Below the pieces are notes generated by a model. That model saw nothing but the letters and a program-made list of their open reading frames with translations. It was not told where the DNA came from and did no database searches. A stretch of DNA of 64,000 bases from Engraulis encrasicolus (taxonomy: Eukaryota; Chordata; Actinopteri; Clupeiformes; Engraulidae). Shown here piece after piece: positions 24,834-37,700 of this stretch (position 1 is the stretch's first letter; each line of letters begins with the position of its first letter). Made by a program: the position numbers and the translations under genes. Location: NCBI RefSeq assembly GCF_034702125.1, contig NC_085861.1:4203645-4267644 (forward strand), written 5' to 3'.

Positions 24834-25130
24834 CAGAGGTGTCAAAAGTAAAAGTACATTTGTGGTGTAATTACAACACTAGCACATGGCATTACATAGC
24901 TGTTACACCATTTACTGCACTGCACCTAATGACATGATAGATAGACTGTGTTGTTACTGAAAAACACTGAAAACCTAACAAGGACCCGCCACAAACTTGA
25001 TCCAACCAGTGCAGAGTTAGCTCATCGTAAGACAAGTGCACGGGTCTCCTTGCTTCTCGGATAAGTAACTTGTGTTGGAGGGAAACTGTGTTTCATTTTT
25101 TAACTTTTACTTTTACTTTTGACACCTCTG
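24834..25130. mobile_element. hAT-type MITE, 297 bp
   Basis: Ends CAGAGGTGTCAAAAGTAAAAG and its inverse; perfect 8-bp target duplication CTTTTAAC (24826-24833, 25131-25138). It lies between the Ly6 signal-peptide exon and the orphan MS4A first exon. Confidence 0.9.
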
Positions 25131-25866
25131 CTTTTAACTACATTTAATGTATTATGTTCACCTCTAGTAACTGTTTTTTCTTCAGGATCAGGAATTCACT
25201 CTTTCATTTGTGACTTATGCCTGACCAGATTACTTTTTTGCTGTTTAAGAATGACATGGAAATTTAAACATTAACATGTTTAAGTGGGTGACATAATGGC
25301 TGAAGGTGCCAGAAGCTTCACTCTTACGCTGAATCTCAAATGGTGCGCTTGTGTACTTCAGTGTTCATGTTTCAGTGTGTATGGCGTATTAGTTACGCAC
25401 TGAAAGATAGTGTTCGAAGTGCACAAGTGTACCATTCGAGATCCAGCTTTAGTGTCTTGCAGTATAGTAGTTCTTCAATATGGCTAATATGGCTAGTAGA
25501 CGCCTGTGATTCAAATGGGGCCGCCTGAAATGCCTAGGAGGGAATAAATGAATACTAAAAATATATTATAATAATAAATATATATATGTATAAATATAAT
25601 ATATTACAATTAATACTCTGAAGAAAATCTTACACTTTTAGAAATAAATAGTATTAATAGTATTAACTTTTTTTTGGTTGTGAAAAAATGTGTATGGGGT
25701 CCCCAGAAATTTGAGAAGTCAAAATGAGGTCTTGGCCAAAAACGGTTGGGAATCGCTGACATACACTGACCTGTGGAAGGGTAAACTTACTGCTGCCCAG
25801 GTATAAGTAAAGGACAATGAGCTCTACTTGAATTAAAATGAAGAAGATAAAACTGTTCTAACTTAC

Positions 25867-26040
25867 CTTGTGACAGTTCTTCGCAACACAAAGTCAGAAT
25901 GAGCTTCTTGTGTCGTGCCTTGCTACTAATGTACAGCACCAGTTGCACACGTATGTGGTTGCAGTGTGGCCGTGTCGTGTGGCAAGCACAATAGCCAGAG
26001 ACAACAGGGCTGTGTTTCCTGTCCACTTCATGGAAAATAT
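25867..26040 (-). promoter_or_regulatory. Orphan MS4A-type first exon and promoter
   Basis: The minus strand carries the conserved 5' exon end GAACTGTCACAAG|GTAAGT, with upstream DNA matching genes A and B (for example GACATATTTTCCATGAAG... region and the CAATGTGGTTAT block near 26045). Unlike A and B there is no MITE inside. No MS4A coding exon follows; the next coding exon in this direction is the Ly6 signal peptide (23851), which has a possible acceptor TTCTTCCCAG just upstream. Confidence 0.75.
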
Positions 26041-26778
26041 GTCAATGTGGTTATAGGGGTGACCTATTTACACTGGACTGATTTCAGTCAAACTCATGTA
26101 CTGAGGTATACAAAGTGGTCTGGGGGTGTAGTGCAGATATGAGCATATCATGCCATACCATCATGCCAGTACCATTTATTATTAAAATCTTGGTATATGA
26201 AAAAAGCTAGAACACTAAAATAATGACACTTTTCAACATTTTCAGGAACACTTGTACCATTGATTTACACTTTGTAAATGGCAGGCCTGTAGTGAGCAGC
26301 GAATCCTTTACAAGAACTGTAGAGCACAATGGAAAAACACTCCTGAACTGGGCTGATCTGGGACACAAATTCAGGCCGGGCGTTTTCAGCCAAGATCGGT
26401 CCGCCAGGCATTGAGAGAGATAATGAAGTCTGTGGCAAGATTATAAATCATCTATTGTGAACTATTTTTACCACAACAGCCCTGTTAAGCATTATACATT
26501 TGTTGTTACCAGAATGGCAATGATCAACTCTTGGTGCATTACTAAAGGCCCTGTGTCATGTCATAGTGGTGTAGCACTATGCTAGTTATCCACAGTAAAT
26601 GTTGCGGTTTTAATTCAACACTTAAAGAGTTCATTTAAGTCCAAATTATGTCAAATCAACTCTCTAAGTGTTAAATGAGCACTGCTGAATTTACTGACTA
26701 TTACAGCGTGCCACTGGAGGTACGGCGTGCATTAAGGGGCTACATCTGACTCAGAGAGGTCTGCTGTTGCGGAATAAG

Positions 26779-27010
26779 AACTGATACCACTACATTGAGG
26801 GAGGAGCAGGCCAAAATCATCACCAGTCCACTGGGGACTGATACCACTACATTGAGGGAGGAGCAGGCCAAAATCATCACCAGTCCACTGGGGACTGATA
26901 CCACTACATTGAGGGGAGGAGCAGGCCAAAATCATCACCAGTCCACTGGGGACTGATGCCACTACATTGAGGGGAGGAGCAGGCCAAAATCATCAACAGT
27001 CCACTAGTCA
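26779..27010. repeat. Four tandem copies of a 57-58 bp unit
   Basis: Units start CTGATACCACTACATTGAGG at 26781, 26838 and 26895, with a variant (CTGATGCC) at 26953. Because the first periods are a multiple of three, a minus-strand frame stays open through them; this is not evidence of a protein. Confidence 0.9.
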
Positions 27011-27070
27011 ACTGCCCTGTACGCCTTCTGGCCAGTGCAGCCAAGCTTGTGGCAGAGAGGCCTAGTGCCA

Positions 27071-27213
27071 TACACACACACACGCACACACACACACACA
27101 CACACAGCCACGCACACCACACAGCCACGCACGCACGCGCACACGCACACACACACATACACACGCACGCACACGCACACAAACACACACGTGCGCGTGC
27201 GCACGCACACACG

Positions 27214-27247
<34 letters not shown>

Positions 27248-27395
27248 GCCACGCACACACACACACACATACACACACAAGCGCGCGCACGCACACACAC
27301 ACACACACAGCCACACGCACACGGCTAAATAAAATATGTGCACCGTTGCTTTGTTGCAATCTCTTTCATCTGTGGAAAACCTGTTAGGCCAAATC
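27071..27395. repeat. CA/CACG microsatellite and duplication boundary, copy 2
   Basis: A CA-rich tract to about 27320, followed by the AAAATATGTGCACCG block (27331). It is preceded by GTGGCAGAGAGGCCTAGTGCC (27049), which recurs at 43925 before the third copy. Confidence 0.85.
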
Positions 27396-27822
27396 TGTTC
27401 CAACTATGATGCATGGAAACAGTATGTATATGAGGTGACAACAACAACAGCTCAATGCACTTCGATTAGTTAGCATTCTTGTTAGTCTTTCCTCATTCTC
27501 TTTATCACCTCATATAAGGAGCTGTTAAAGGTAGAGAATAGATGCACTGGATCCAGGATCTTAAGCAGTGGATCCGGTACCTGGTAGGATCCTAAAAATA
27601 AGGATCTGGTGCATCTCTCGTTTTTACGTAACCTGATGGAGTAGTAGAGGTAGTGTTGCCACATGTCCCGATTTTTATGGTCTGTCCCGGTAAATTCCGG
27701 GACTGTCCCGATTTTTTATGATGCACAGCTTCATATTAACCCATTGAAATAAACACATATCATTAATGATTCGTGCTCGCGCATCATTTATTACCACTGA
27801 AATGTGGCAAGCCTAAGTAGAG

Positions 27823-28490
27823 GTTAAATGCGGGGTTCCACAAGGAAGTTGTTTGGGCCCGTTAATGTTCTCCATCTTCACCAATGACCTTCCATTTACT
27901 ATAAAAGATGCCAATGTTGCAATGTATGCAGATGACCCAACAATGTATGGCATCCGCCAAATACACATCAGCTCTCACAGAGATGAAAACAGTGATTAGT
28001 GCCTTGGTTCAGAGTCAGGTGGACTACAGTAACATAGTATGGTCTAATACAGTGATTCTCAAAGTGTGGTCCGGGGACCACTGGTGGTCCGCGACAGAGC
28101 TCAGGTGGTCCTCAACGGGATTTCTACTTTTCCAAGACAAGTTAGCAGCCAGTAGGCAATATTTGTAACATTTTCATATTTTCAACTCAATAAGACAGGC
28201 TTGTAATGTGAATAAAAAGCAAGTGAGCTGCATCAAAATTACCGGTAGCAATGTCAAATTAACACCCATCAACTGTCAGTTCAGTTGATAGGTGGTCCCT
28301 GAGCATTTTTGTGTGGGACAAAGTGGTCCTCGGTCTGAAAAGGTTTGAGAAACACTGGTCTAACAAATGCATAGAACACATCTAGCTACACTTCAGGTAG
28401 TGCAAAACAAGGCAGCAAGACAAGTCCTCCAATGCTCACAATACACCAGCATTATATGCACTTTTCTTTACACTGGCTAAAAGTTGAGGA
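27823..28490 (+). pseudogene. LINE reverse transcriptase fragment, duplicated copy
   Basis: Same fragment as at 946 but with MYADDPTMYG intact at the YADD site. It continues into a C-terminal block (LQVVQNKAARQVLQ) after a hAT MITE at 28050-28357. Confidence 0.7.
28050..28357. mobile_element. hAT MITE inside the LINE fragment
   Basis: Ends CAGTGATTCTCAAAGTGTGG and GGTTTGAGAAACACTG; flanking octamers GTCTAATA and GTCTAACA differ at one base. It is absent from the gene A-side copy at 946. Confidence 0.85.
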
Positions 28491-28495
28491 TATAT

Positions 28496-28536
28496 TTAGG
28501 TTAGGTTAGGTTAGGTTAGGTTAGGTTTCTTTATTA
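28496..28536. repeat. Short TTAGG tandem repeat
   Basis: About six TTAGG units next to a fish repeat tail (TTTCTTTATTAGTCTCC). Most likely a retroelement tail microsatellite. Confidence 0.85.
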
Positions 28537-29403
28537 GTCTCCACGAAGGAGAAATTTGCTTTGGAGACAGGGAGGTTGCAGCATCATAAAAAACACATAG
28601 AACACATAGGACACATGACACCAACACAGAAAAACAAACAACAGTAAAACAATAGAAGAAAAACAGTGACTTTATAGCCACTTTGTTGACCTCAACACAG
28701 GCGATTTAAAATAATAAACCCCCTCTGAAACAACATATCAGATTCTGTATAGCTTCTAACACTCATATTTATAATACAAGGTCTGCAACGACAGGAGCAT
28801 TTGTAGTACCTTCTGCTAACACTAAGGCCCTACTGTAGCGAACACTGGGATACAGAGCAATCACTGGATGGAACAGTATGCCAACTTTTATCACAGAAAT
28901 ATGTTCTGAATACAGTTTAAAAAAAAAAAAAAAACTTAAGACACTTTTAGGAAAGAGTTAGTTGATATTGATATTGATAAATTGATATTTATTAGCAGAT
29001 TGTAGTCAATTGTGTATTTTGAAGGTCTTTTGCTTCTATACTGTAATATGTTGTTGTATTGATTCTTTGCATAATCTTTAGTTGCAATTTTTAATACCTT
29101 TAGTTGTAACTTTTAATAATGGGGATCCAACATATAAACAAAATAAACAAGCGATGTGTGCATATAAACAACACATGATAATATAAATGTAAGCAGTACA
29201 TACATGACAAAAACAACAGCCGAATGTGACTTTGCTCATTCTCTCAATCCTCTCATATCAGGAGCTGTGATTTCATAGTAGGCCTAGGTATTAAAAAGCT
29301 ATCGCTGGTACATTCCCTGCATCTGCTTAAAGAGTAACATCAGACAGTCCTGCATTGTACTGTACTGCAATGTACGGTAACGTAGGCTACTGTGCTGTAC
29401 TGT

Positions 29404-30026
29404 AAGTAAGGGTTAACGTTCGGCGAGAAGGTCGCTACCGTGGAATAGCAGCACGACAGAGAGAATCTTTAGACCCCGACGCGGAGCGGAGGGGTCTTGT
29501 TCTCTCTGAAGTGCTGCTATTCCACAAAGCGACCGACTCGCCGAAAGTTAACCCGCTTATTATATGGATATACTTAAATGATTCACACATGCGGGGCCAT
29601 TTCTTTAGACCTTTCTTAAGATTGTTGCTGCGCAAAACAAAACAGTGCCTTTGTGGAACACCGCTAGGCAACAGCTAGGTAGGCTAGCCAGGACAACAGG
29701 TGTTGTCTATCACAGCAGCTGATTAGAGTGACAAAAGACCGGACCCCCTGCGGAGTGATATGAAACATTCGCTTTAGCCACTGACTTGCAGTGAACGTCT
29801 TGTTGCCATTGACAGCGGTAGCCAGGACAACGGGTGCTGTCTATCACAGCAGCTGATTAGAGTCTTGTTGAAAAGCCGCTTTAGCAGTGAAAAGTCTTGT
29901 TGCCATTGACAGCGGTCTGTTATAGACCAACCCGTCCGTTATCGAAAAATAACAGACGTCCGAACGTTGGGGAGCCCCGTTGAAATGAATGGAGCATTCG
30001 ACAGATGACGTCACAACCATATAATA
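29404..30026. mobile_element. Unclassified element, copy 1 of a tandem pair
   Basis: Starts GTAAGGGTTAACGTTCGGCG and ends in ACCATATAATA. Contains the palindrome GACCCCGACGCGGAGCGGAG...GTC and inverted GGTCGC/GCGACC blocks around 29430-29545. No coding frame. A second copy follows directly. Confidence 0.6.
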
Positions 30027-30535
30027 AGTAAGGGTTAACGTTCGGCGAGAAGGTCGCTACCGTGGAATAGCAGCACGACAGAGAGAATCTTTAGACCCCG
30101 ACGCGGAGCGGACAAAGCTATTCCACAAAGCGACCGACTCGCCGAACGTTAACCCGCTTATTATATGGATACTTAAATGATTCACACATGGCGGGGACAT
30201 TTCTTTGTTTAATGTTAAATTTAGGCCTATTATAATTTTTCATGTCAAAAGATTGTTGCTGCGCAAAACAAAACAGTGCCGTTGTGGAACACCGCTAGGC
30301 AACAGGTAGCCTAGACAACAGGTGTTGTCTATCATAGTAGCTGATTAGAGTGACAAAAGACTGGACCCCCTGNATGAAATATTCGCTTTAGCAGTGAAAA
30401 GTCTTGTTGCCATTGACAGCGGTCTGATATAGACCAACCCGTCCGTTATCTCAAATATCAGACGTGCGAACTTTGGGAAGCCCCATTGAAATGAATGGAG
30501 CATTCGACCGATGACGTCACACCATATAATAATGT
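30027..30535. mobile_element. Unclassified element, copy 2 of a tandem pair
   Basis: Repeats the 29404 element with internal deletions. An undetermined base at 30373 sits exactly where about a dozen bases of copy 1 are missing. Ends in ACCATATAATAA like copy 1. Confidence 0.6.
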
Positions 30536-30762
30536 ACGGTAACGTAGGCTACTGTGCTGTACTGTACCACACTGCTGTGCTGTGCTGTGGCTGTGCTGCA
30601 ATGTCAAGTACTGTATATTCATGGATTATAAAGTGGAAACTAAATATAAAATCAAAAATATAAGCTAAGACACACATTTTATTTATTTACATTTAATGTA
30701 AAAATAAAAAAAAACCTGACAGCCTCCAATTCAATGCTATATGCAGGCTCCTGAGTAGTTAA

Positions 30763-30768
30763 TTTATT
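30763..30768 (-). terminator. Poly(A) signal of MS4A gene B
   Basis: AATAAA on the minus strand about 43 nt beyond the ancestral stop position of gene B, conserved with gene A. Confidence 0.55.
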
Positions 30769-30810
30769 TGTCAGGTTTGGGGCAGATCTTGTCCTCTCCT
30801 CCTCAGGCCC

Positions 30811-30864
30811 TCAGCTCTTGCTGTAAGCAGGAGGCTCCACGGTGGGTGGGAAGGCAGCAGGTGT
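30811..30864 (-). pseudogene. Ancestral last coding exon of gene B, no longer translated in frame
   Basis: Same acceptor and the same TPAAFPP...YSKS stop sequence as gene A exon 8. A one-base deletion in the preceding exon ends translation before it is reached, so it is now 3' UTR. Confidence 0.8.
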
Positions 30865-31724
30865 CTGGAAAAGGAATGCACAGGAAGGAAGCAGGTTGAT
30901 CTACACCCCACACATTCATTCAGTAATAGACGGCCTGAGCTTTCTTTTGTAAGATTCTTTAAAAAAATATGTCATATTTTATGTGAAGCTACATAACATT
31001 AAAAGTATATCGGGGGTCGGATAAAGCGGCTTCAAGGGCCACAAACGGCCCTCGAGACATAGTTTCCCCACCCCTGCTTTAAAGGAACAGCCCACTCTTT
31101 TGATTTTCACATATTTGTAGTATTTCCAAGCATTATTCATGAATGTGCATATCATTGTTGTCTATGTGTTTGCATTGCCTAGTTAAACGGTATAGCCAAA
31201 ATAAGCAAAATAAGCAATTATAAAGTACTTAAAATTAATGTAAAATTCACCTGAGTGCAAAACAGCTATTTAATCATGTCCTGTGATCATTTGTGGCTTG
31301 ATGCTAATGCCTCCATTCACTTCCATTGATTATGCTAAGCTATGCTAATATTTCTGATCCAATAAATCTAAGTGTTGAAAAAACTGAGAAGAAAATGATA
31401 TGCACATTCATGAGTAATGCTTGGAAATACTGCAAATATGTGAAAAGGAGAGTTTCATACATTTATTTAATTACAGATGGTCTGAGCTTTCATTTGTAAG
31501 GTGCAGATGACCCATATGCGGATAATTTTAAGATGTGGATTTAGAAAATAAAAAATCTGTTTACGTATACCTGTAAACACAACATGCAGATAAAAATAAA
31601 AAGAAAACTCAATTGTGACGTTTTAACCCTCTGAAAGGGACATTTTTAAATCTGGATTTTTAAAGTATCCGTATACAGTACGTGTTAAGAGCTTCTAAAT
31701 GTACCTGTTGTACCTCTGAGGGGA

Positions 31725-34700
31725 TCAGTGGAGTAGCTGACAGCTGGAGAGGTGGACAGAAGGGGGCACCGGGTTTGGAAGGTACATCACCTGCGGCAAA
31801 CCAAGACAGAAGATATAATAACTATGTAAAACCTACTGTACCTATAGGAGCTGGGTATTTGCTGTAAATGTCATGAGCTAATATCACGGTGGCTTGAATG
31901 AACAGAGATGCATCTCCCTATTATCAAACATAGGCTATTGTCTACCTTTAGGACCTGTGATATTCAACAGCCCTTTTCAAACCATTCCATGCATTCAGGG
32001 AAGAAAATGACATCATATGACTATTGATGGTAGGCCTATCTATTGGCTGTAACGGGTCTTTCATTGCATCTTGATCAGATGCAACTAGATCATGTCATAT
32101 TTGACAACAACTTTAAGAAAACAACTTTTGATGTTTTCAAATCACATGTATGTACAGCTGACACCGAGATAAATCTTATGAGACAGCGTACTAGCCAGGG
32201 ACCATTATAATGGAATTTAATGCTCTAAATATCCAAAAGGCAACGCACTGTACTGTCTGACATTTATTACATTACATTACAATACATTACATTAGTATTT
32301 AGCAGACGCCTTTGTTCAAAGCGACTTAAAAGGAGCAATTCAAACAAGAACAGGGTAAGGCACAGTGTACAGTTGCAACACTGATAGCATTGTCCTACAA
32401 AGAGTAAAGAAGAGGACAATGCATTAAAAAGTAGCAAAAAGTAAACAAAGACCTCAAGGTACAGTGTAGTTGCAACACTGACAACATTGTCAAACACAAG
32501 GTAATAGAAGCAATGTTAAACAATAGGAAGGTAACAAGGCAAATTGGATAATGAGCAAGACATCTAGGCGCAGTGTACAGTTGCAACACTGACAACATTG
32601 TCAAACACAAGGTAATAGAAGCAACGTTAAATAATAGGAAGGTAACAAGGCAAATTGGATAATAAGCAAGACAGCCTTTTACTATTTATTGGTCCACGCC
32701 TCTTTACCTGAGGGTTCAGTGAAGCAGCAGTCTGATAGGCGGTTGGAATAGAGACGTACCCCTGGAGCGGCATGTATCTCACCGGCTACAAAACCAAATG
32801 CAAACAGGCAATCATAATAATAATGAGTTAATAATAATCAGTTGACTGCATGTGACAGATGTGGACAGCAGGGGGTGCTATTGGACAACATTGGTTTACA
32901 GTGATAATGGCGTATAGTGCAGCGGCTAACCAAAACAATCGTTCAGTTTGTGATACAAGCATGAAAATTGATACACATGTAGCCAAAGGCATTCTAAAAA
33001 GAACTGGATATGGAGCCATCGTGAATTTTCAACATGGTGGCCACAGCAGCCATTTTTCAAAATGGCTGCCAGCAACAAATGTTTTCTTATGAGTAATGGA
33101 TATGATGTGATATTTTAGATATTTACCATTCATACTACTTGGTAAATGTCTTATGGATAATTTAAAAGTTGTATATTCAAGATGGCCGCCATTATCAAGA
33201 AAAAGGCCATTACCGTTACGGACCTGAAAAAAGCGTGAAATTTAGAATGTTGCTTCCTTACGACCCAGTACTGTACTGTACTGTACTATACTCTACTCTA
33301 CTATACTGTACTGTAATGTGAAATACCATACTGTACTGTACTGTACTGTACTGTACTATACTGTATGCTACTGTACTGTACTGTACTATACTCTATTATA
33401 CTGTACTGTACTGTAATGTGAAATACCATACTGTACTGTACTGTACTGTACTATACTGTATGCTACTGTACTGTACTGTACTATACTCTATTATACTGTA
33501 CTGTAATGTGAAATACTGTACTGTACTATACTGTATGCTACTGTACTGTACTGTACTTTGCTATACTGCACCGTACTGTATGCTACTGTACTGTACTACA
33601 CTGTACTGCACCATACTGAATGCTACTGTACTGTACTGTACTATACTGTACTTTTCTATACTGCACCGTACTGTATGCTACTGTACTGCACTGCATTGCA
33701 CTGTACTGTATTGTACTGTACAATTATAGAACTGAAACATGTAGAGCATTCTGAGGTCATGTACAATAGAAAGCAAAAAAGTGTAGTGGGAATGAGTTAT
33801 GTTACTGTTGCCACTCAAAATCTTGAAGGTTATGTCATGTGGCATTCATGTCAAGTTCATGTTAAGTCATGTGACATTTTGTTTGGGGGGGGGTGGGGGG
33901 GTGGTAGACTATCCTTCCTCCCAGACTATTTGTGTGCCTTGCATATCAAGAAAATGAGTACCAGTAATGATTTACTTTTATAGTATATACCATATGAGAA
34001 TTGTTGTTTTATATAGATATTTCTCCTATGGGTAAGGGTGGTACATGTTGTCCATCAGCTGTCAGTTTTGAAGTAGCAATTGAAGTACTCAATGATTAAC
34101 TGTAATGCAACTTGTGACACAATTACTTGGTGAGGACTTGTTTGCAAATTCAGGAAAAAACAATTTACCTCTGCCTACTTACTCAACACCTACTTAGAAA
34201 ACATTTCCATTTAATTTGAACTGAAGCCATACTGTGGCCTACATGTATATTGAGTAATCTCTCTGTAATGCCATTCTAAAGATGGCTGAAATGCACTCAA
34301 TATATGCACAATGCTACTTGTGAGAATGTAGAATTAGGTGATCTTATGGGTTCTTCATACATATGGAGAGGTCCTGTCTTTTACCCTCTCTCATACAAAT
34401 AAAACATATCTGTTATGGAAAATAGAGGATGGAGAAGCTGCTACCTTGGACATCATCTTGCACTGACACTTCCTCATAGCAGCAGTCGTCTATTCTCACC
34501 ATAGTTTTAGTGTGGGAAATGTTAATTTGAATTCAGGCCAATAATCTTCTGAAATTGTTCACAATGGTACATTTGCTGTCAAGTATGTAAGCACAGACTT
34601 ATACTTTCACAATAATCGATTTGGTAATACTATGCAATGCGGGACATGGGAAATTCAATTCAATGCAGCAAGTTCCATAATCGATGTGGTAATATTTTTA

Positions 34701-37700
34701 AGTTTCAATTACTTCCGTGGATATTTCCGGTGCAAATGAATGTTGAATTAAATAAAAGCACTCCAAAGCATTGAAAACGGCAAGACTGATACAGAAAACA
34801 GCCAAAAAATGTTGCTTAGTATCTGACTACTTGTTTTGCCTCATCATGACTGATGAAACATTTACTTTGCTTTCAATAGAAATGTAATGCATTGCAATGC
34901 ATTGTAGAATGGAATGGAATAGAATCGCTACCTCCCAAATCGTAATCGAATCGTGAGGGCAGTGCCAATGCACACCACTACTATGTACATTTTTGTCAAT
35001 TTCATCAATCTGGTCAAGCAGACTAACACTGCCCTTTCATCTCTGCTGAGTTTGGGACTATATTAACATTGGCAGCTAATTATAATGTCATGTAATAACA
35101 ATGTCATGCATTACACAACATGGCCTACTGTATATGACATAGTAGAAAGTTTCGGAGGACTCCTAGGCTAGAATTACAGCATATACCCTAAGGAAACACC
35201 ATGCAAAGTGCTTTTGTCCGTTCCGTAATGGTAAAAACCCTTAGACTCCACTATTGTATGACTATCTGACATGGGCTGCCATTTTGAATGAAACAGTGAT
35301 ACTATATTGTATACCAAGTATAGAATGAGATAAAAGGAAGCTAGTTCCAAATTAGAATTCTGCATCATGAAAAATGACTTACTTGACACCGATATCACCT
35401 ATATCAGATAAATCATACAAGTGACAGCGGCCATCTTGAAAATTCATGACAACTTTTCAATTATCAATATTACATTTACCAAGTGGTATGAATGGTAAAT
35501 ATGTCTAAAATATGTTATATCCAAGAAAACTATTGTTGCTGGCGGCCATTTTGAAAAATGGCTGCCATGGCCACCATGTTGAAAATTCACGATGGCTCCA
35601 GTTCTTTTTGGAATGCCTTTGGCTATATGTGTACCAATTTTCATGCTTGTATCACAAACTGAACGATTCCTTTATATTTTGGAGCTAAGCTATTAGACTA
35701 TTACCTCACAACAGCAGTTGGCTTTGCAGGCAAAGACTGACACACAAATGGAGACACTGAACTGCAGCAGTGACAACACCAGCATCACCCCAGCAATACC
35801 CAGTGCCCTGGTCTGTGGTAGGGGAGGAAAAACAAATACATTAGAACTTTTACAGCTGTGGAGGACAGTGACGAGGGTCATTTATGTATCTGTACTTTTA
35901 CTGAGAACTTTTAGTTGTTTAGACTTAATAAAGAATAACTATAATAAATAATAATAAAAAATAAAAGAATAATAAATAATAAAAGAAAAACACATTGAAC
36001 ATTTATCCTTTATCTTAAATAAATACCTTTAAAGGCAGATACTTTAAAAAACTAGTGAAAAATTAAAGCAAAAAATGCAGAATATGTTGTTGATGGTTAT
36101 ATATTCATGTAGATAAAGATGCGTAGTTTTCAGGCATGTAAAAATACAGGCTCCAAAAAGACATTTTTAACAAATTAACATGTTTACCTTCACAACTACA
36201 TTTTCGTCAAATCCGTCAGACACAAGAAAAGTTCATAATTAAATTATTATAAAAGTCCAACAAGAATCTTCAGCTCTGATTTGTATGGTAATGATACTTA
36301 GTTACTTAGATGTACAATAATATCTAATAAATTTTAATTTAAGACTGTTATTTAACACACAGTTATTAACACACAGAGTTCGAAATATTGTCATTTTCAG
36401 ACTTTATCTTTCATTTTGCAGCCATGTGGAAAACACGGTGTCGCAAACGCTGATATCCAAGTGCAGAGATACAATCAGTAAAGTAGTAATGTCCAGTGTA
36501 TCCACCCATGCCTGCAGTTCACCTAGAGGGCGCTGTCGAGACAGCGCAGCCCATTCATTCGAAGGGAGTCTGCATTCACTCGTTGGCGCCCCTAGAGTGC
36601 AGTACCACCCGGAAAAGTAGTGAGTAGACACACTGGACATACTTCTTTGCTGATTCTATCTCTGCTCTTGGATATCAGCGGTTGCGACACTTCTCTGTGC
36701 CTGGATTTACATGTCAACAACCCCGCGACTCTACGGAATGAACATTTAAGTAATTTTGAGGCCCGCAAATGGGTGGAAAGAACGGGTTTATAAGGATGGC
36801 TAATTCGATGCCCGGATTGACCACAGCAAAAGCCCCATCAGAGAATCGTATATGAGAGTGAGATAAAGCAGGAAGGTTCTTTTCCGGTATCCACTTTACG
36901 TCGGGTGAACGCCCCTTTAGCAGACCTTCGATTAGGAGACCTTCAGAGTTTTGAGAATAAATGGAGTCCCCTTAGCACTGTAGATGGCAGTAGCGCACGT
37001 CTTGTGCAAACACCACAAAAAGAGACGAAGAAGGAGGGACAACGCCCCCTTAGGAGACCACATTTTGAGCACACGCTTTTGCATTGAGTGGGCGTGTTTT
37101 GATTCCTCTTATTATATATCCAACCTCTTTGGCCCTATGTTAGCATTGGCTAACTAGAGCTTGACTTCGGATTGCAGGGGACCTATGAGGGTGAGGTAGG
37201 TGGAAAAAGTTATCGCTCAGCATCACTAGTTAACACTACATAACCCATTTCACACCGGATTACCCTTTTAATATACATATAATATCCTAAAATAATCTTT
37301 CCTCCTGTTTCCACATTTGAAAAGAATATCATATTTGTATATTGAGCAGTTTGTGGTGAATTTGTCAACTCCATAAGACTTTGCATGTCAACTCCATTAG
37401 AAAATCTTATGGAGTTGACTCTTACGGAGTTAACAAATCAACCTACTTTTCATAATAACACATGAGTTTCTAACAGAAATCATCTGGTACATCAGTAGTT
37501 GCTTAAGGACTTGCCAATGAAGTTATTCTAAGCTTTTATTATACAAAATACTGAAAAAAACTTTATTTTTATGCATTATAGTGTTGACACATTATGGTTG
37601 TGACATAGGTGGTCTTCCTAAAGATGCATTGAAAATCAAATATTAAATGTGACCTTAACAGAACAGTGTCTCCATGGCATTTATACCAAACAGAAAGTAG

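Noticed and set aside
26732..27403. Cys/Val- and His/Thr-rich proteins across the CA tract and the 57-bp repeats
   Set aside because: Frames exist on both strands in several phases because repeat periods avoid stops; no splice or domain support.
28496..28536. TTAGG array as an interstitial telomere
   Set aside because: Only about six units, the vertebrate telomere repeat is TTAGGG, and it abuts a typical retroelement tail.
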